Shown here: piece by piece, positions 22,150-32,463 of the stretch | How the letters are laid out: each line of letters begins with the position of its first letter | Position numbering within the stretch: position 1 is the stretch's first letter | Assembly: GCA_036346225.1 (NCBI GenBank) | Contig: JARFIW010000111.1 | Span: 1 to 64,000 of the forward strand | Source of the DNA: Platerodrilus igneus | Taxonomy: Eukaryota > Arthropoda > Insecta > Coleoptera > Lycidae | Direction of reading: 5' to 3' | DNA: 64,000 nt | Position numbers and translations under genes: made by a program | Notes under the pieces: model-generated | Databases searched by the model: none | What the model was told of the DNA's origin: nothing | The model's input: only the letters and a program-made list of their open reading frames with translations

Positions 22150-22459
22150 GCATTAATACGATTTCAATGTAATTTATGTGGTTTTCCACATCACCACATA
22201 GTAGTGTTTATAGGACTAGGCACTCCGGTATCAACGAAAAGCGATTTACAAAAGTCGTTTTAACCTTCACATGCTGGATACGCGACACAATGAATCGTAT
22301 AAATGCAACTTAGGGAGATATTTTACAACTTACACAGTGAAATACAGTTTGAGCGTTTATTCTGGACCAACTATATTGAGCTCACATACTGAAAGAACAT
22401 TAAATACTATTTCTGCGACTTATCTAGAAATATTAGGTCAGTTTTGAAGACACATCAAT
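22150..22459 (+). pseudogene. Decayed C2H2 fingers upstream of the zinc-finger array
   Basis: Isolated finger remnants in several frames: CNLCGF at about 22167, YKCNL at about 22300, and KTHQFAKS just before the open array. Stops and frameshifts separate them. They show that the array was once longer at its N-terminal side. Confidence 0.55.
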
Positions 22460-23404
22460 TTGCAAAATCATAGGTTATCATTGAAACATAGTTTAAATGA
22501 TTGTTCTTCTTCGCAAAGAAGTAATGTACACACCGTTATGCAGTCACATACTCACATACCAACACGATTTGCGTGCGATTTATGTAATTTTTCCACACCA
22601 TATAAAAATAATTTGCCAATCCATGCACGTACCCATACTAACGAGCGACCATTTGGATGTCATTTATGTAGTTATTTTGCATCACATAAAAGTACTCTAC
22701 TCACGCATATAAGAACACATACTAACGAACGACAATTTGCGTGTAAACTATGTAACTATTCTGCCTCACGCAAAAGTAGTTTACATAAGCATACAAAAAC
22801 ACATAGTAACGAACGACCATTTGCATGTAACTTATGTAATTATACTGCAACGCATAAGTGTAGTTTACGCAAGCACATAAGAACACATACTAACAAACGA
22901 CCATTTGTATGTAACTTATGTAATTATTCTGCATCAGAAAAAAGTCATTTAAGTGAGCATACTCGGATACATACTAGCGAACGACTATTTGCGTGTAACT
23001 TGTGTAATTACGCTACTTCACACAAAAGTAGTTTACGTAAGCATATAAGAACACATACTTACGAACGGCCCTACAAATGTAAATCATGTAATTATTGTGC
23101 ATCAAACAGAAGCAGTTTACATAACCATATAAAAATACATACTAAAAAACACCCACTCGCATGTAACTTATGTAATTATTCGGCATCCAACAAAAGTAGT
23201 TTGCACTACCATATGGGAACACACACTTACAAACGATCATACGCATGTAACGTATGTGATTATTCTACATCACACAAAAGTCATTTCCGTGAGCATATGA
23301 GAACACATACTAACGAACGACCATTTGCTTGTAACTTGTGTAGTTATGCTGCATCACACAAAAGTAGTATACGCAAGCATATAAGAACACATACTAATAA
23401 GTGA
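22460..23404 (+). CDS. C2H2 zinc-finger array, 10 fingers (possibly a pseudogene core)
   Basis: An open frame of 314 codons from a TTG after a TGA at 22445. The first in-frame ATG (MQSHTHIP) is near 22538, just before finger 1. Ten consecutive fingers of the form C-x2-C-x12-H-x3-H repeat every 28 residues with THTNERPFAC-type linkers, where TGEKP is usual. Finger bodies are very alike (NLCNYSASHKSSLRKH), and the DNA-contact positions repeat (His or Asn, Ser, Ser, Lys). The predicted role is a nuclear DNA-binding protein. No effector domain (KRAB, ZAD, BTB) is present. Broken fingers flank it on both sides, so it may be the surviving core of a dying gene or the finger exon of a multi-exon gene. 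Confidence 0.8.
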   Translation: MQNHRLSLKHSLNDCSSSQRSNVHTVMQSHTHIPTRFACDLCNFSTPYKNNLPIHARTHTNERPFGCHLCSYFASHKSTLLTHIRTHTNERQFACKLCNYSASRKSSLHKHTKTHSNERPFACNLCNYTATHKCSLRKHIRTHTNKRPFVCNLCNYSASEKSHLSEHTRIHTSERLFACNLCNYATSHKSSLRKHIRTHTYERPYKCKSCNYCASNRSSLHNHIKIHTKKHPLACNLCNYSASNKSSLHYHMGTHTYKRSYACNVCDYSTSHKSHFREHMRTHTNERPFACNLCSYAASHKSSIRKHIRTHTNK

Positions 23405-23835
23405 AAATTCATATGTAATTTGTATAAGTAATTATTGTGTATGAAACAACAGCAGTCTACATAATCATATAAGAACACCGTGTAACGATCGAACAAAAGT
23501 GGTTTACATAACCATATAAGAATATACTTACGACGGCCATTAACATGTAACATGTGCTGTTATCCTGTGTTACACAAGCGTACCCTACGTAACCTTATAA
23601 AAACACATACTAATGAACGACGTTTCGCTTGTAACTTATATAAATTTTCTGCATCAATCAAATTAATTTACACTAACATATGGTAAGACATACTAATAAA
23701 CGATCAACTTATTGTAATCTTTGTTATGATTCTACTTCAAAGGAATGTTAATTATAAGTAATATACGTGCACATGTTGGCGAACGGCTGTTTACGTGCGA
23801 TTTATGTTGCTAATGTGCATAACAGAAAAATTGGT
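23405..23835 (+). pseudogene. Decayed C2H2 fingers downstream of the array
   Basis: After the TGA at 23402-23404 the finger pattern continues with stops and shifts: CNMCCYPVLHKRTLRN, then THTNERRFACNLYKFSAS, then a last remnant near 23790. The 84-bp period is still visible. This indicates loss of at least four C-terminal fingers. Confidence 0.75.
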
Positions 23836-23876
23836 CTATGTAATAATAATAAGCATGTGAAGTTTGTTAATATATA

Positions 23877-24106
23877 TTAACAGTTATAAGATGAAATGAA
23901 AACCCAACTTTTTATGTAAAGTTGAATTACCATTTCAAATCATACTGGTATTTGAAAACCGCTAAAGGAACAGGTTCAAATCCTGCTGCAGCTGTTCTTT
24001 TAGCGGTTTTCAATTACCAGTTCGATTTGAAATGTTAATTGAAATTTACATAAAAAGTTGGGTTTCATTTAAACTTATAACTGTTTATATATATATATAT
24101 ATATAT
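23877..24106. mobile_element. Fold-back SINE1-related element with B-box loop
   Basis: Two inverted arms of about 105-115 bp (left from 23877, right to 24106) are nearly complementary. Outer ends read AAGATGAAATGAAAACCCAA and its complement, like the 3' tail of SINE1. The loop, near 23982-23993, carries a Pol III B-box match GGTTCAAATCC. Inner arms are CGCTAAAGGAACAG and CTGTTCTTTTAGCG. The right end runs into (TA)n. Confidence 0.8.
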
Positions 24107-24235
24107 ACCTACACACACACGTGCGTGCGCGCACAGACACATATACACACGCACACTCATACACGCATGTACGAACGTACACATATATAGACACATATAT
24201 GCAAGTGGTCACATAAACATACACTTGTAAATTTA
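24087..24235. repeat. (TA)n and (CA)-rich microsatellite
   Basis: About 20 bases of TA, then roughly 120 bases of alternating purine-pyrimidine ACAC/GTGCGTGCGCGC and CACATATA runs. The mixed CG/CA alternation is prone to Z-DNA. Confidence 0.85.
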
Positions 24236-24399
24236 AAGAGTTTTGTAACATTTGGTAATATTAAGACAGAATTTTTTATTATTTTCATTTAATTTTGTTA
24301 TTTTTACCTTCATTTTTATTTTAATTATTATTACATTTAAGTATTGGATTAAACTTTAGTTTTAGTTGTAGTTGGAGCATTAGTATTAGTGGAATTATG

Positions 24400-24641
24400 T
24401 AATTTGGGGTTCCCCTGCCTGTTGATGATATTGTCGTAGCTTATATATAGGACGTTGCCACTTGCTTTCCTGCTTAATCGTTGAATTTCTCATTTTCTTC
24501 GTAAAAAATGTCTAGTTTCCTGAACCCTCATGTTGTTTGCATGAAGCGCACTATACTAGTGATCCTATCTACCCCTAAATGACCCTATTAACATAGCATT
24601 TTCCCCAAATTATAACAAAACTTTTTGAGTAATATGATTTT
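24400..24641 (+). mobile_element. Probable LTR5-type right end, plus orientation
   Basis: The last 80 bp resemble the sequence before 3478 (CATAGCATT...CCCCAAATTA). TATATATAGG at about 24441 could be a TATA element. It ends directly at a PBS-like site. The left boundary is unknown. Confidence 0.45.
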
Positions 24642-24660
24642 TGGCGCCTAACGTGAGACA
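24642..24660 (+). promoter_or_regulatory. Primer-binding-site-like sequence (tRNA-Lys type)
   Basis: TGGCGCCTAACGTGAGAC resembles the complement of the tRNA-Lys 3' end (TGGCGCCCAACGTGGGGC) with two differences. It is followed by an AT/pyrimidine-rich leader (24700-25200) like the one after 3478. Confidence 0.55.
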
Positions 24661-25266
24661 AAATTCACATTGGTCCAAAATTCTTTTGTTTTATTTTTGC
24701 TATATACACAAACTCTTAAATTATTTTTACACCTCTATCCCTATTCTAATCTAATCTATTTTACAACTACACCCCTACATACACACGTATCTATTCTGAA
24801 CATTCTATAATATTTCCTTAATGATTACTATTTGCACACACATATCCTAAATATTTCTTGTCACTGATGTTTTTATAAAATGATCCTTATACGAATTCTA
24901 TCTTCATTTATTTCCGTTTATTTACATTTTTATTAATTGCTATATGACTATACTTCTTCCTGTTTGCATAAATCTATACTAAGTATTATTATAATTTTCT
25001 AACAAGCTCTTTCCTATTTACATATACCTCTTCCTATATTGAATATTATTATCTTCTAATATTTCCAGTAAACTATTTCTTATTTACATATCTCTTCCTA
25101 TTTACATGAATCTATACTAAGTCTTATTATCTCCCAGTAAGCTATTATCTATATTTCTAATATTTCCAGTAAGCTCTCAGAAATTCACCTTTTCTCAAAT
25201 TTTAATCTATGTAGTTCTATCAATGTCAATTTTGACCCAATGTTCCTATAATAATTTTTCTTAACC

Positions 25267-25934
25267 CTATGATTCTAAATCTTTCTTTAATAATGTACTA
25301 ACTTTACTTTTCACTTCACCTGAACACTGAATATCTTTATTTTTATTTTTACCATTATCTAAGTTCTCTTCAAATTGATTTATATTCACACATTCACTAT
25401 CTACTCCTAATTCTTCATCCCACTTGATGCATTTCCCTTTGCATATTACTTCCTTGCTTTTCGCATTTATTTTTATCCCCAATTGATCTATAATATCCAT
25501 TTCCCATATAGCGTCCATTTTTAATCCAGATACAATCATGTATTCATTTTCGAATTTCTCTTTTCCTATCTCACACTTCAGAATCACTATGTTGCTTATG
25601 CATGCAAACTTTCTATTGTTTGATGCTATTATAATAAACTTCCTCATCGGCATTATTTTCTTCATTAACTTCCCTTTTTAATAAAATTTTTTGAGACGAG
25701 CGACGCTTCCGCTTCGGTATCAATTAGTATCTTAATTACGCTGTTCTCTACATTTAAATTAATTATAGGCAATAAATTTCTACTAAAATCATTTTCCATT
25801 TCAAGCTTTATGAATTGCCGCTGATGTTCGTAATGATTTATTTCTAAGGGCTTATTTTTAGTTTGTATTCTTTTAAAAATTTGTATTTGTTGTAGATGGG
25901 CCTGGCTGATTCGTAACCTCAGCAGAGGTACCAT
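25267..25934 (-). pseudogene. Ty3/gypsy protease (gypsy4)
   Basis: Frame 25934-25665 ends with LPIINLNVENSVIKILIDTEAEASLVSKNF, the protease active-site region, but the catalytic triplet reads DTE instead of DTG. It overlaps by one base, in another frame, 25665-25267: MPMRKFIIIASNNRKFACIS, then MDIIDQLGIKINAK, the retropepsin C-terminal part, and VNINQFEE. Same family as gypsy1 and gypsy3. The RT is not present; sequence switches to the pyrimidine-rich leader of the plus-strand LTR. Confidence 0.87.
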
Positions 25935-25943
25935 TAATCCTTC

Positions 25944-27110
25944 TTAATTCCGTTGTTCCTTCCTTGTGTCCTTTGTTAATTTGATTTCGGTTATCATTCC
26001 TATTTCGGTCTCTCTTGTTTGGTTCTGGCCATGGTCGGTTTCACACATACCATCACGTCTAGAATTACCGTTGGAATTGTTCCTAAAATTTCCTTTATGG
26101 TTGTGATTTGTTCTCTCATGATACACTCGGTTAATTGACATCCTTCTGGGCGTTCTCTCTGGTTTTACAGGTCGAGTGTTCGTTCGACCTTCGTCTCTAT
26201 GATTCAATCCCATTTCATCGTATCGCTGCAAGTATTCTAAAATACATCACGATTCATGATAATCTGTAGTTCGATATACTGCCTCACCTCTACTTCAAAA
26301 TGTCCTGCTAGATATTTAATAATCTGTTTCTCTTCCAACGGAGGATCCAATTGTTTGGCTATACTAATTTTCTTAATCGCGTACTGTTCCCTGGTTATAC
26401 TTAAATTCCTATTGTATCTCCCCATAATTAAATCATCTCTTACCTTATAATGTTGAGTTTCCTCAAAAATGTCTTAAAAATTTGTTTTTAAAATCCTGGA
26501 ATGTTGTCAACTCGTCCTTGATTAGATCAAACCATGTTTCTGCATTTCCTTTTATCATAACCTTTACTAAATTCAACTTTTATTGCTCATCCGTTACGCC
26601 CTGTGTTAGTATTTTAATATCCTTTAAAAATAATTTCGAATTAAGTTTATTGTCCCCTGAGAATTTCGAATATTGATCCAATGTTAGATTTGAGTGATTT
26701 AACCTTAAGGGTTTCTGGTTATACATCATCCTGTTCCTGCTAAAATTCATTACGTTTAATTTTTATATCCTCTATTTCTTTATCTACTCTGCGAAGTTCC
26801 GTTCCATAATTTCTCTCAATGTCTTGCACTTTTTCCCTAAGTTCGTAATTCTTTCACTTGTCCCTCTTTCATTGACCTCTTGTATCGATCTTACCGAAAT
26901 CGCCCTATCCCTTACGCAGTCGATATCTTCTATGAGATGTATGACTTTATTTTGCGTTTGGAATCGCATCTCTTCCATTTTCTGATTCGTCTTCTTTGGA
27001 TCATCACTCAACTTTTCTATTCTGGAGCTTAAATTTTCCCCCAATTTATCAAAATTTCTACCAAATTCTTGCATGGCCTTGTCTATCATATTTTTCATGG
27101 CGTGTTCATT
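25944..27110 (-). pseudogene. Ty3/gypsy gag (gypsy4)
   Basis: Minus-strand frames in order. 27098-26784 is a coiled-coil N-terminal part (MIDKAMQEFGRNFDKLGENL...). Next come broken codons at 26780-26430 matching the gag core. 26425-26237 (NRNLSITREQYAIKKISIAK, QLDPPLEEKQIIKYLAGHFE) aligns with the same block of gypsy3. 26231-25944 is an Arg/Asn-rich C-terminal region with no CCHC zinc knuckle. The missing zinc finger is shared with gypsy3, so it is a family trait. Stops and shifts make it inactive. Confidence 0.85.
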
Positions 27111-27458
27111 TTTTCCATTTTCTCATTTAGTGCCATCAAAATTTCTATCCTTTTCGAGTCTTGGGTAATACGGTGTTACTCACTATGACTCCTCTCAAAC
27201 ATTCTTCCTGCAGCTTCAATTTATGTCTCATGCAAGATTACACTTTCCTGTGAACTTATTTCCACTCCTTCATTCCTTAATGCCTCTCTTGCTTCCCTCA
27301 TTCTTTTATTGATTTTATTATTCTACAATTATTTTTTAAATTCAAAGTCCTCGATTTCGTTGCCTCTTATTGTGCTACGTTGACGCAATAATATTTCTCT
27401 CTTTTAGTGTGATTTTCTAGCTTCACTTTGATGCGATAGATTTCTTTTTCTGGAATTT

Positions 27459-27576
27459 CGAGTCCCTACGATTGGGTTGCCAGTTTTCTTTTGGTATGAT
27501 ATTCTAGTCCAGCGTTCGGGTCGCCAAATTACTTTTTAGTATGATATTCTAGTCTAGCCCCATGTTGATGGCGTCA
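27459..27576 (-). repeat. Three tandem PBS-like modules (gypsy4 leader)
   Basis: Minus-strand sites TTGACGCC..., TTTGGCGACCCGAACGC and CTGGCAACCCAATCGTAGG. Their CTAG/CGAG landmarks lie at 27459, 27504 and 27550, a 45-46-bp period. Each module starts with an ATATCA-type LTR-end remnant. They lie between the LTR and the gag start, as expected for a PBS, but in three copies. A fourth, weaker unit may lie at about 27370-27430. Confidence 0.65.
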
Positions 27577-27579
27577 ATT

Positions 27580-28365
27580 TTCTTTGCTGTGATATCGTTG
27601 CAATAACCCGGTGTTTCCTTTTTGTGAAATAGAAAGGTTAAAATTATTCTATTTGTTAACTTTAATTTTTAATACCTCGGCTAGCTCAGTTTTAACCACG
27701 CACGGAGCTTGTGACAATACGACAACAAAACCTTTAAATTCTCCTTCTACCTCTACTTCCTGTTTCTTTAAGTCAAAACACCATTAAGCACAATTACTAT
27801 AATGTTCTCAAAATATTTACAATATACAAAAACGTTTAAGACTTCTTTGAATAGAATCTCCTTTTAATAATTGAATTAAATTCTTTCAATAATTATCATT
27901 CCCGTTAATGAAACAAATAGCCAGCAAAAATCACCTTTATTATTATTATTTGAAGCCCTATAAACGTTGATTAAACTTCTTTCAACCTTTACATAATTTA
28001 TAACGTGTACTAAAACGATCTTTGTTGACCCGTACATAAATTTTTCATTAAAGTAATGTTTAAAATATTCATAAATAAAAATACAACAAAATATTTAAAT
28101 GGTTAACCTGTTGTTCCTTTGTGACTTGGTTCATTCTCCAGTTCGGAACAGTTCATGCTCTAACTTCTCTACGCTTCTGTTTCAGCTTAGTGATCTACTT
28201 AGATATGGTTTGCATTTTTCTTTGTATAGCTTCTCCTGATTAATTCATAAATTATTTTAAAGTCCTTGTTAAACTTCCTGATCGGATCCAGTAATTGTTT
28301 AGATGCCTATTATGTTTTCTCGTAGGATCCAGTAATTGTTTACATACTTGTGTAAGTAACTACCT
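27580..28365 (-). mobile_element. LTR of gypsy4 (5' side, partial)
   Basis: On the minus strand this precedes the PBS modules and ends ATATCACAGCA, the same terminus as LTR1. It contains CTCGGCTAGCTCAG (27681), matching an LTR2 block in inverse orientation. The upstream end is not defined because SINE1 sequence starts at about 28370. Confidence 0.5.
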
Positions 28366-28369
28366 AAAA

Positions 28370-28718
28370 TATTTATATATTTAATACTTGGCTTATAGCC
28401 ATAATTTTGAGCGTAGCTTCCTGTCTATAACTGACATAAGTCAAAAACTTGACAATGTCAGATATGATTGATAAAAATGCCAAACGTAATTGAAAGTTAG
28501 GTTGATGTATCGTCGTGTACACGATTTAAATTAGTAAATTTCCCAATTGTCGTCATCGGTCTCGGTGGCGTAATTGGTAAACGCAGGGTTCCGGCAAAAC
28601 CAGGATACAAATTCAAGTCCTGTCCAAGACCTTATGTTTTTCATCTTTCAATTACTAGCTCGATTTGAAATGATCATTTGGGCTTTGCATAAAAGTCTAA
28701 GTTATTATTTCATCTTAT

Positions 28719-28722
<4 letters not shown>
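28370..28722 (+). mobile_element. SINE1 copy a (tRNA-derived)
   Basis: Head TACTTGGCTTATAGCC...GACATAAGTCAAAAACTTGA, then at about 28559 a tRNA-like part GGTCTCGGTGGCGTAATTGG (A-box) and TTCAAGTCC (B-box). It ends in a tail with TTACTAGCTCGATTTGAAAT and GTTATTATTTCATCTTATT. In the tRNA-like part the D stem, an anticodon stem and the T stem can still pair. It ends directly in the (TA)n of LTR2. Confidence 0.85.

Positions 28723-28757
<35 letters not shown>
28723..28757. repeat. (TA)n at left end of LTR2 copy a
   Basis: About 17 TA units between the SINE1 tail and LTR2 copy a. The matching tract at the right end is at 30811-30849, so the LTR is flanked by TA on both sides. Confidence 0.9.
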
Positions 28758-28762
<5 letters not shown>

Positions 28763-29304
28763 GGTGGATTTAAAGGGTTAAATTTGGGATACACAATGCA
28801 ATTTCAAACACCCTGTGTAGAGAGAGGAACATAATATTTACGTAGAAAGTTTATTTCATTTCTTTAATTTAAATTATCAAGCATTGACGTATTGTTATAA
28901 TTAGGGATTAAAAAGTTATAAGTTCATAAAGAAAATCAGGTTTATAAGCCAATAGAAATGCATAATTAGTTTAATTTATTTTAATTCAACGGGTAATAAC
29001 GTCAAAAAACGCATCAGAGCCTGTAAAATCAATAATCCCAAGGCGAAAAGCTTTAACAAACAAACAGACGTCGGTTATATAGAATACTGTGAAATAAAAA
29101 CTACGAGAGTTGTTATTTTAAGTGATCAATAATTGAGCACACCTGCATGTTGGAAAGGTGATCTTCTGCGTATTTGTGAGCATAATAAGGCGAGCTTCGA
29201 GGAAATATTGTTCAACCGTCGGTGGTTTCGCATAAACACTAACAAGAGTTTATTAAAGAGCAGAAAGGATGCACAATCAATAATATGCTACAGAATGAGA
29301 CGGG

Positions 29305-29312
29305 TATAAAAG
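29305..29312 (+). promoter_or_regulatory. TATA box of LTR2 copy a
   Basis: GGGTATAAAAGC is conserved in copy b at 35386-35393. It is the only strong TATA element in the LTR and would direct a start about 30 bp downstream (near 29335). Confidence 0.6.
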
Positions 29313-30761
29313 CATTCGATTGAGTACGCACGTATTTGCTTCACGTGGAGTACATAAGACGCGGTCAGCAATATCGATTTTCTACCACGCAAGTAAGGGA
29401 GGAACGCGACATCCAATATGCATAATACGGAGATACAATATTACAAGCGGTGTTTTATGTCGTCATAGGACTATGTCATTGGTCGGAATAGATAGTTCTA
29501 CAACAGACGAACACGCGACAGGTAGATGCGATAGTCTGAATGCTATAGCGTGTTGACAAGGGAATATTTCTAAAGGTTTTAAGACGGTTATACAAAATTT
29601 GCGGAAAAATTATTTTCAGTTAAGTATTTCGAGTAAAGTGTGGCCAAAGGGGCATGGTATTATTGTAAATACGGGAAGAAAATTAATAGAGCTCTCTTTA
29701 ATTTTGCATCGCTTAACGACGTATAATAATCAACCGACGAAGCTTGTGAGTATTAAAAATTTGTAAAATTTAGTAAAATAGTATTAGATTGTTTGGGGCC
29801 TTATAGTTAGTAACGCGACTAGTGGCGAGTGAGTTAAATTAACTGAGATCCTCGAATACCTTAACAAGCTCGTAAATTAATAATGCAATAATAAACAGGT
29901 GTAATATACATGGATTTGGATGTTGGAATTGATGTTAAAATGGGTAGCACGAAGCTCAGCTTAGACTGAGATTTCATCTATAAATATCTGTTGGAGCAGC
30001 ACGCATAATCACGAAGCCGAGGGGTTCAGGAATATAAAGCATCATCTATGGAGATGGAGTCTTGAAGCTTTTCCAGGTAACTCATTTGAATTTGCTGTTT
30101 TTTTTTTGATAAACTGTTGAAATTATTTGTGTTGTATGAGTGAACTTTGATGGTTAATTTTCGTTATTTAACGTATTGAAAAAGATACGTATAACTGACT
30201 ATTATTATGGTATTTTGAATATAAAACAAAAGGTGTACGTAAAGCTTATTAACTTTCATGATGAATTTAAATTTAATTGTTAAGAGTACATGGGTTTATT
30301 AAGTACATTATTAAGTATACATTAATAAACTGGGTTATCATGAGCTCACCATACTCCAGTGTGCAGTAATAAATAAAGATAAGGTATTATTTGGGGCCCA
30401 TTTACTCCTGTTGCATTAAATGTGTTTGAAATTACAATTTTAAAAACAGGGACTTTACAAAGATAGCATTTATTGAGATGTAACTAGAGCACCGAACTGT
30501 AGATATCTATGAATTATTATTTGTAAATACCGGTAAATAAATATTGTATGATTGTTGTATTATTTTATGATTCTATTGAATGGTGTGTGAATGGTAAAGA
30601 GAATGATAGTAAATTTAGGTATCCGAGAAGAGGCACAACTGAGCTAGCCAGGGAAGTTGCTGAAGAAACTAATTTGATGAAGCAGAATCCGGGTAAGAAA
30701 ATGTTTGTAAAAATTTTATATTCAAGTTTTTAAAAGCTAAGTAAAGATCCACGGCAATTTA

Positions 30762-30786
30762 TGACGCCCAATCCGTGAGGCTCGAA
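30762..30786 (+). promoter_or_regulatory. PBS-like module at LTR2 copy a end
   Basis: TGACGCCCAATCCGTGAGGC then TCGAA resembles the tRNA-Lys PBS. It is conserved in copy b (about 36852). A second LTR-end-like CACGGCAA follows 33 bp later, before the (TA)n. Confidence 0.6.
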
Positions 30787-30808
30787 TGTTTTTTAGAAAG
30801 TTCCACGG

Positions 30809-30810
<2 letters not shown>

Positions 30811-30849
<39 letters not shown>
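30811..30849. repeat. (TA)n at right end of LTR2 copy a
   Basis: About 19 TA units. To its right, inverted PBS modules begin. Confidence 0.9.
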
Positions 30850-30850
<1 letters not shown>

Positions 30851-30876
30851 CTGTGAGGGTTAGGCTCTAACTACTT

Positions 30877-31012
30877 GAGCCCCTCCGTTGGGAAGCTCAT
30901 AATACTGTGAGGTTTTTCTGTAAAAATTGTGTCCCAGCGTTGGGCCGTCATAATATTGTGTAGTTTACCAGTTCAATCACCCTCTAATTCGTGCCCCACT
31001 ATTAGGTCGACA
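30877..31012 (-). repeat. Three PBS-like modules, inverted
   Basis: Plus-strand sequence AGCCCCTCCGTTGGGAAGC (30878), TCCCAGCGTTGGGCCGTCA (30932) and GCCCCACTATTAGGTCGACA (30993) are inverted PBS-like sites spaced about 52 and 62 bp. Each is followed by CATAATA-TTGTG. The same three recur at about 36972-37110 beside LTR2 copy b. Confidence 0.65.
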
Positions 31013-31031
31013 TAATATTGTGTAGTCTCGC

Positions 31032-31729
31032 TCGAATTTTGCCCTCGGCTGTTCTCCACTAGCTCTCTTACTCGTTAAAATCTCTTAAAATTACCACAGA
31101 CACCTATCTGCTAAATCTAAACTCTCGCGCTCAATATCACCATGCTGAAACCTAAATAGAAATTCACACTTTACAATCACACACACAAAAATAACTCAAT
31201 TAACCAAATATAGCACACTCTATTTATATAACATCAGTATTACATTTTCAAAAACACCATTTCTTTATGTACACTCGTATGGTCAATAATTTTATAGCAA
31301 TAATAATGCAAATCGATAACCTTTTAAACACATATTTTTATTAAAGTAAGAGGGCGTTTTTCATACCTTATGTTAACCCTGTCTTATTATGAGCTCATAG
31401 TAAAACTCTATAAATGTGCATACAAATTTACTGCACTACCAAATATTAATGAGCCCTCTATACCTCTTTACAACATCTCCTGGTTATCTGTAAATTAATT
31501 AATTATTCTTGACTTTCAAAAATCAAATTCATTTAAGCCTCATAAAATTTCTGTTTATAAAATATCAAATAATATAAAACACACCAAAGCACAAACCGAA
31601 AAATAATCACAAACCTCATGAAAATATTCACCATTCAAAGTTCAATACAATAATAATCTATAGGAACACTGTGGCACGATTTAAATAAAATTAAATAAAA
31701 ACCCTTAACCACAAAAAATATTTAAATTA
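31032..31729 (-). mobile_element. Partial LTR2-like sequence, inverted
   Basis: CCCTCGGCTGTTCTCCACTAG (31041) corresponds to the CCTCGGCTGCTCAACTAG block of LTR1 read in the same direction. A GAGCTCA block at about 31391 resembles the LTR2 block at 30339. It is probably the terminal third of an inverted LTR cut by the Penelope-like element. The similarity is partial and no ORF is supported. Confidence 0.4.
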
Positions 31730-31772
31730 CTAGATACGTATTTCGACCACTATGTGGTCATCATCAGTAAAA
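31730..31772 (-). ncRNA. Hammerhead-ribozyme-like motif of the Penelope-like element
   Basis: Minus strand: core CTGATGA, a stem II GACCAC-ATA-GTGGTC (after one extra T), then GAAA and a palindromic TACGTA followed by TC. The segment after the C (TAGTAA) can pair with the T-rich stretch before CTGATGA (stem I). Hammerheads with a very short or palindromic stem III are known in terminal repeats of Penelope-like elements. Here it lies just past the GIY-YIG domain. Predicted cut is after the C in ATC. Confidence 0.6.
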
Positions 31773-31953
31773 AAAAAAAAATTGCTGTATAATTTACTAT
31801 ATTGTTGCTTTAAACACTATCGAGGATATTTTCCTCACCCGCAGGCTGGTGTTCTCAACAACAAACAAGTGAATTGTGACATTATAAATTAAAACTACCT
31901 AATTTATACTAATTCTAAATCTACTGAAGCGGAACCAGTTTAATCTTGCTTTC

Positions 31954-32463
31954 TCATTGGTTGTTGACCAATAGGGAAAGCAAAACAGATGACTCTATTG
32001 GCCCTTTATCGGTGTTTAAGAGGGGTCCTTTATGTTTAACAATTTTAATTGATTCATAGGCATTTAAGGAGGAAAACGTTGGTACCGCTTTTAACAATTT
32101 AACATTTTCTAGTTTAACGGGGTGGCTGGTTTCAAATATATGTTTGGCGACCTGAGACCTTTCATATTTACTATATTTGAAGTGAGCAATGTGTTCTTTA
32201 AATCTTGTTGTTATATTCCTCTTGGTCTGACCAATATATTTTTGAAAACACCCTGGCCCTGCACAACTAATTTCATAAATCTCCGACTTTTGCAATTTTT
32301 CCACCTTGTCTTTTGGATTACCTAGCAAATCTTTAATTTTATTAGTATTAGTGAAAGCAATTTTGAAATTACACTGTTTGAATATTTTATCAAGACCCTT
32401 TGTGGTTTTGTGAAACGGAAGTTTAACATATTTAACATTATCGTTAGAGGTGGTTGATTGCAA
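31954..32463 (-). pseudogene. GIY-YIG endonuclease domain of Penelope-like element 1
   Basis: Frame of 169 residues. KSEIYEISCAGPGCFQKYIGQ carries the GIY-like and YIG motifs, then KRNITTRFKEHIAHFK with the conserved Arg and His region, then VAKHIFETSHPVKLENVKLL. This is the C-terminal nicking endonuclease of Penelope-like retroelements. The link to the RT frame (32858) is frameshifted. C-terminal end VLLSLLVNNQ with stop at 31954. Confidence 0.9.

Larger units (their letters stand above)
28758..30810 (+). mobile_element. LTR2 copy a (about 2.05 kb), plus
   Basis: It is colinear with 34838-36901, at about 96-97% by eye. Its layout parallels LTR1 (GGAACATAATATTTACG near the start, AACGGGTA later, a TATA box mid-way). 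A PBS-like sequence TGACGCCCAATCCGTGAGGC lies at 30762 near the end, and CACGGCAA precedes the terminal (TA)n. The 78-codon frame at 29320-29556 starts at TTG just after the TATA box and is more likely transcript leader than protein. Confidence 0.75.

Noticed and set aside
22460..23404. CRISPR-like array because of the regular 84-bp spacing
   Set aside because: The repeats are zinc-finger codons in one open frame, and the host is a eukaryote.
28557..28632. Possible tRNA gene in SINE1
   Set aside because: D, anticodon and T stems pair, but position 33 is not T, the acceptor has a mismatch and the sequence is embedded in a repeated SINE.
29320..29556. 78-codon frame conserved in both LTR2 copies (also 35401-35637)
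   Set aside because: It starts at TTG, has no leading ATG and lies in the presumed untranslated region just after the TATA box. The two copies differ at about nine residues, as expected from general LTR2 divergence, so protein selection is not shown.
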